A DNA stretch of 13,745 nt, from NCBI GenBank assembly GCA_050010815.1, contig JBEKKH010000222.1, forward strand, positions 1-13,745. The letters run 5' to 3'. This DNA comes from Palsa-504 sp050010815. Lineage in GTDB: Bacteria; Actinomycetota; Actinomycetes; Streptosporangiales; Streptosporangiaceae. The translations under genes and the position numbers were made by a program. Every line of letters starts with the position of its first letter. Within the stretch, counting starts at the first letter, position 1. Positions 13,621 to 13,745 of the stretch are shown piece after piece. A model generated the notes under the pieces. That model made no database searches. It saw only the letters and a list, made by a program, of their open reading frames with translations, and was not told where the DNA came from.

Positions 13621-13745
13621 TCAGCGGGTCCTCCCAGGATTTGGCGGGGGGGTTTGGGGGGGTCGTCCCCCCGGGCCAGCACTGAACGGGGGGGTCTGGG
13701 GGGGTCGTCCCCCCGGGCCAGCACTGACAAGCTCGGGGAGCGGGA
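13621..13745 (-). CDS. C-terminal tail of a probable ribosomal silencing factor RsfS (5' part outside window)
   Basis: On the minus strand the frame from 13743 reads PLPELVSAGPGGRPP and so on to TGA 13621-13623, 40 codons. PLPELV is the kind of ending seen in actinobacterial RsfS (Iojap/DUF143), and the next gene is the histidine phosphatase that usually follows rsfS. After that short match the tail is made by two copies of a 14-residue repeat (SAGPGGRPPQTPPF), encoded by the 42-bp repeats, and ends NPGRTR. The identification rests on a handful of residues and gene order, so it is tentative; another gene ending here is possible. Confidence 0.4.
   Translation of the reverse strand, partial: PLPELVSAGPGGRPPQTPPFSAGPGGRPPQTPPPNPGRTR
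13646..13729. repeat. Two tandem 42-bp G-run repeats with G6/C6 hairpins
   Basis: The units span 13646-13687 and 13688-13729 and differ at only a few positions. Each contains a 7-G run, a 3-nt spacer (TTT or TCT), a second 7-G run, TCGT, a 6-C run and GGGCCAGCACTGA. GGGGGG-TCGT-CCCCCC forms a perfect 6-bp stem in each copy. The paired G7 runs, four in total over 60 bases, could also support a G-quadruplex on the plus strand. As 42 is divisible by 3, the duplication keeps the minus-strand frame open. Confidence 0.9.

Noticed and set aside
13646..13729. A CRISPR-like array
   Set aside because: Only two directly adjacent units without spacers and no cas genes; it is a tandem duplication.
13530..13730. 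A 66-codon minus-strand gene with a repeated SVLARGDDPP segment
   Set aside because: It is out of frame with both the phosphatase and the likely RsfS tail, and its repeat comes only from the 42-bp DNA duplication.
1..13745. tRNA, rRNA, riboswitches, IS elements or phage attachment sites
   Set aside because: No cloverleaf, conserved rRNA stretch, transposase, integrase or flanking target duplication was seen on either strand by eye; a covariance-model search would settle small RNAs.

Overview
The window is about 70% G+C, uses GTG and TTG starts freely, has long open antisense frames from codon bias, and shows gene families typical of Actinomycetota: a 13E12-type DUF222/HNH protein, DUF993, an F420/FMN PPOX-class remnant, and a histidine phosphatase behind an apparent RsfS tail. 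An actinomycete is well supported. I cannot name a genus.

Left block (1-5858): a catabolic locus around a LacI-family repressor. An APC-type permease runs off the left edge on the minus strand. The repressor is also on the minus strand. Divergent from it is a tightly packed plus-strand operon: a Gfo/Idh/MocA dehydrogenase, a DUF993 TIM-barrel protein and a xylose-isomerase-like sugar phosphate isomerase/epimerase. Two near-identical 14-bp palindromes (12/14 identical), one upstream of the permease and one in the repressor/operon divergent region, tie these genes into one probable regulon. The dehydrogenase is broken: a deletion of roughly 55-60 bp removes the EKP segment and shifts the frame.

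Middle block (5859-8272): accessory and partly decayed. It holds a frameshifted PPOX-family remnant, an unrecognised stretch, a DUF222/HNH endonuclease-like gene whose start overlaps a LexA-box-like palindrome, and an inactivated scrap of a GH13 alpha-glucosidase on the minus strand.

Right block (8273-13745): an amidohydrolase convergent with an MFS exporter. The exporter frame has no stop codon until it has crossed the whole amidohydrolase gene in antisense. Then come an alpha/beta-hydrolase, a substrate-binding-protein-fold protein without a signal peptide, and a minus-strand pair of a histidine phosphatase followed by an UlaG-like MBL-fold hydrolase. At the right edge is the tail of what looks like RsfS, extended by two 42-bp repeats that form G6/C6 hairpins.

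Several genes (PPOX remnant, HNH gene, MFS, SBP-like protein) have a TANNNT -10 hexamer 6-7 nt before the start codon and no Shine-Dalgarno sequence, the usual layout of leaderless transcripts. I see no defence system, CRISPR array, tRNA or intact transposon. The DUF993 catabolic cluster with its regulon is the best candidate for poorly described biology.
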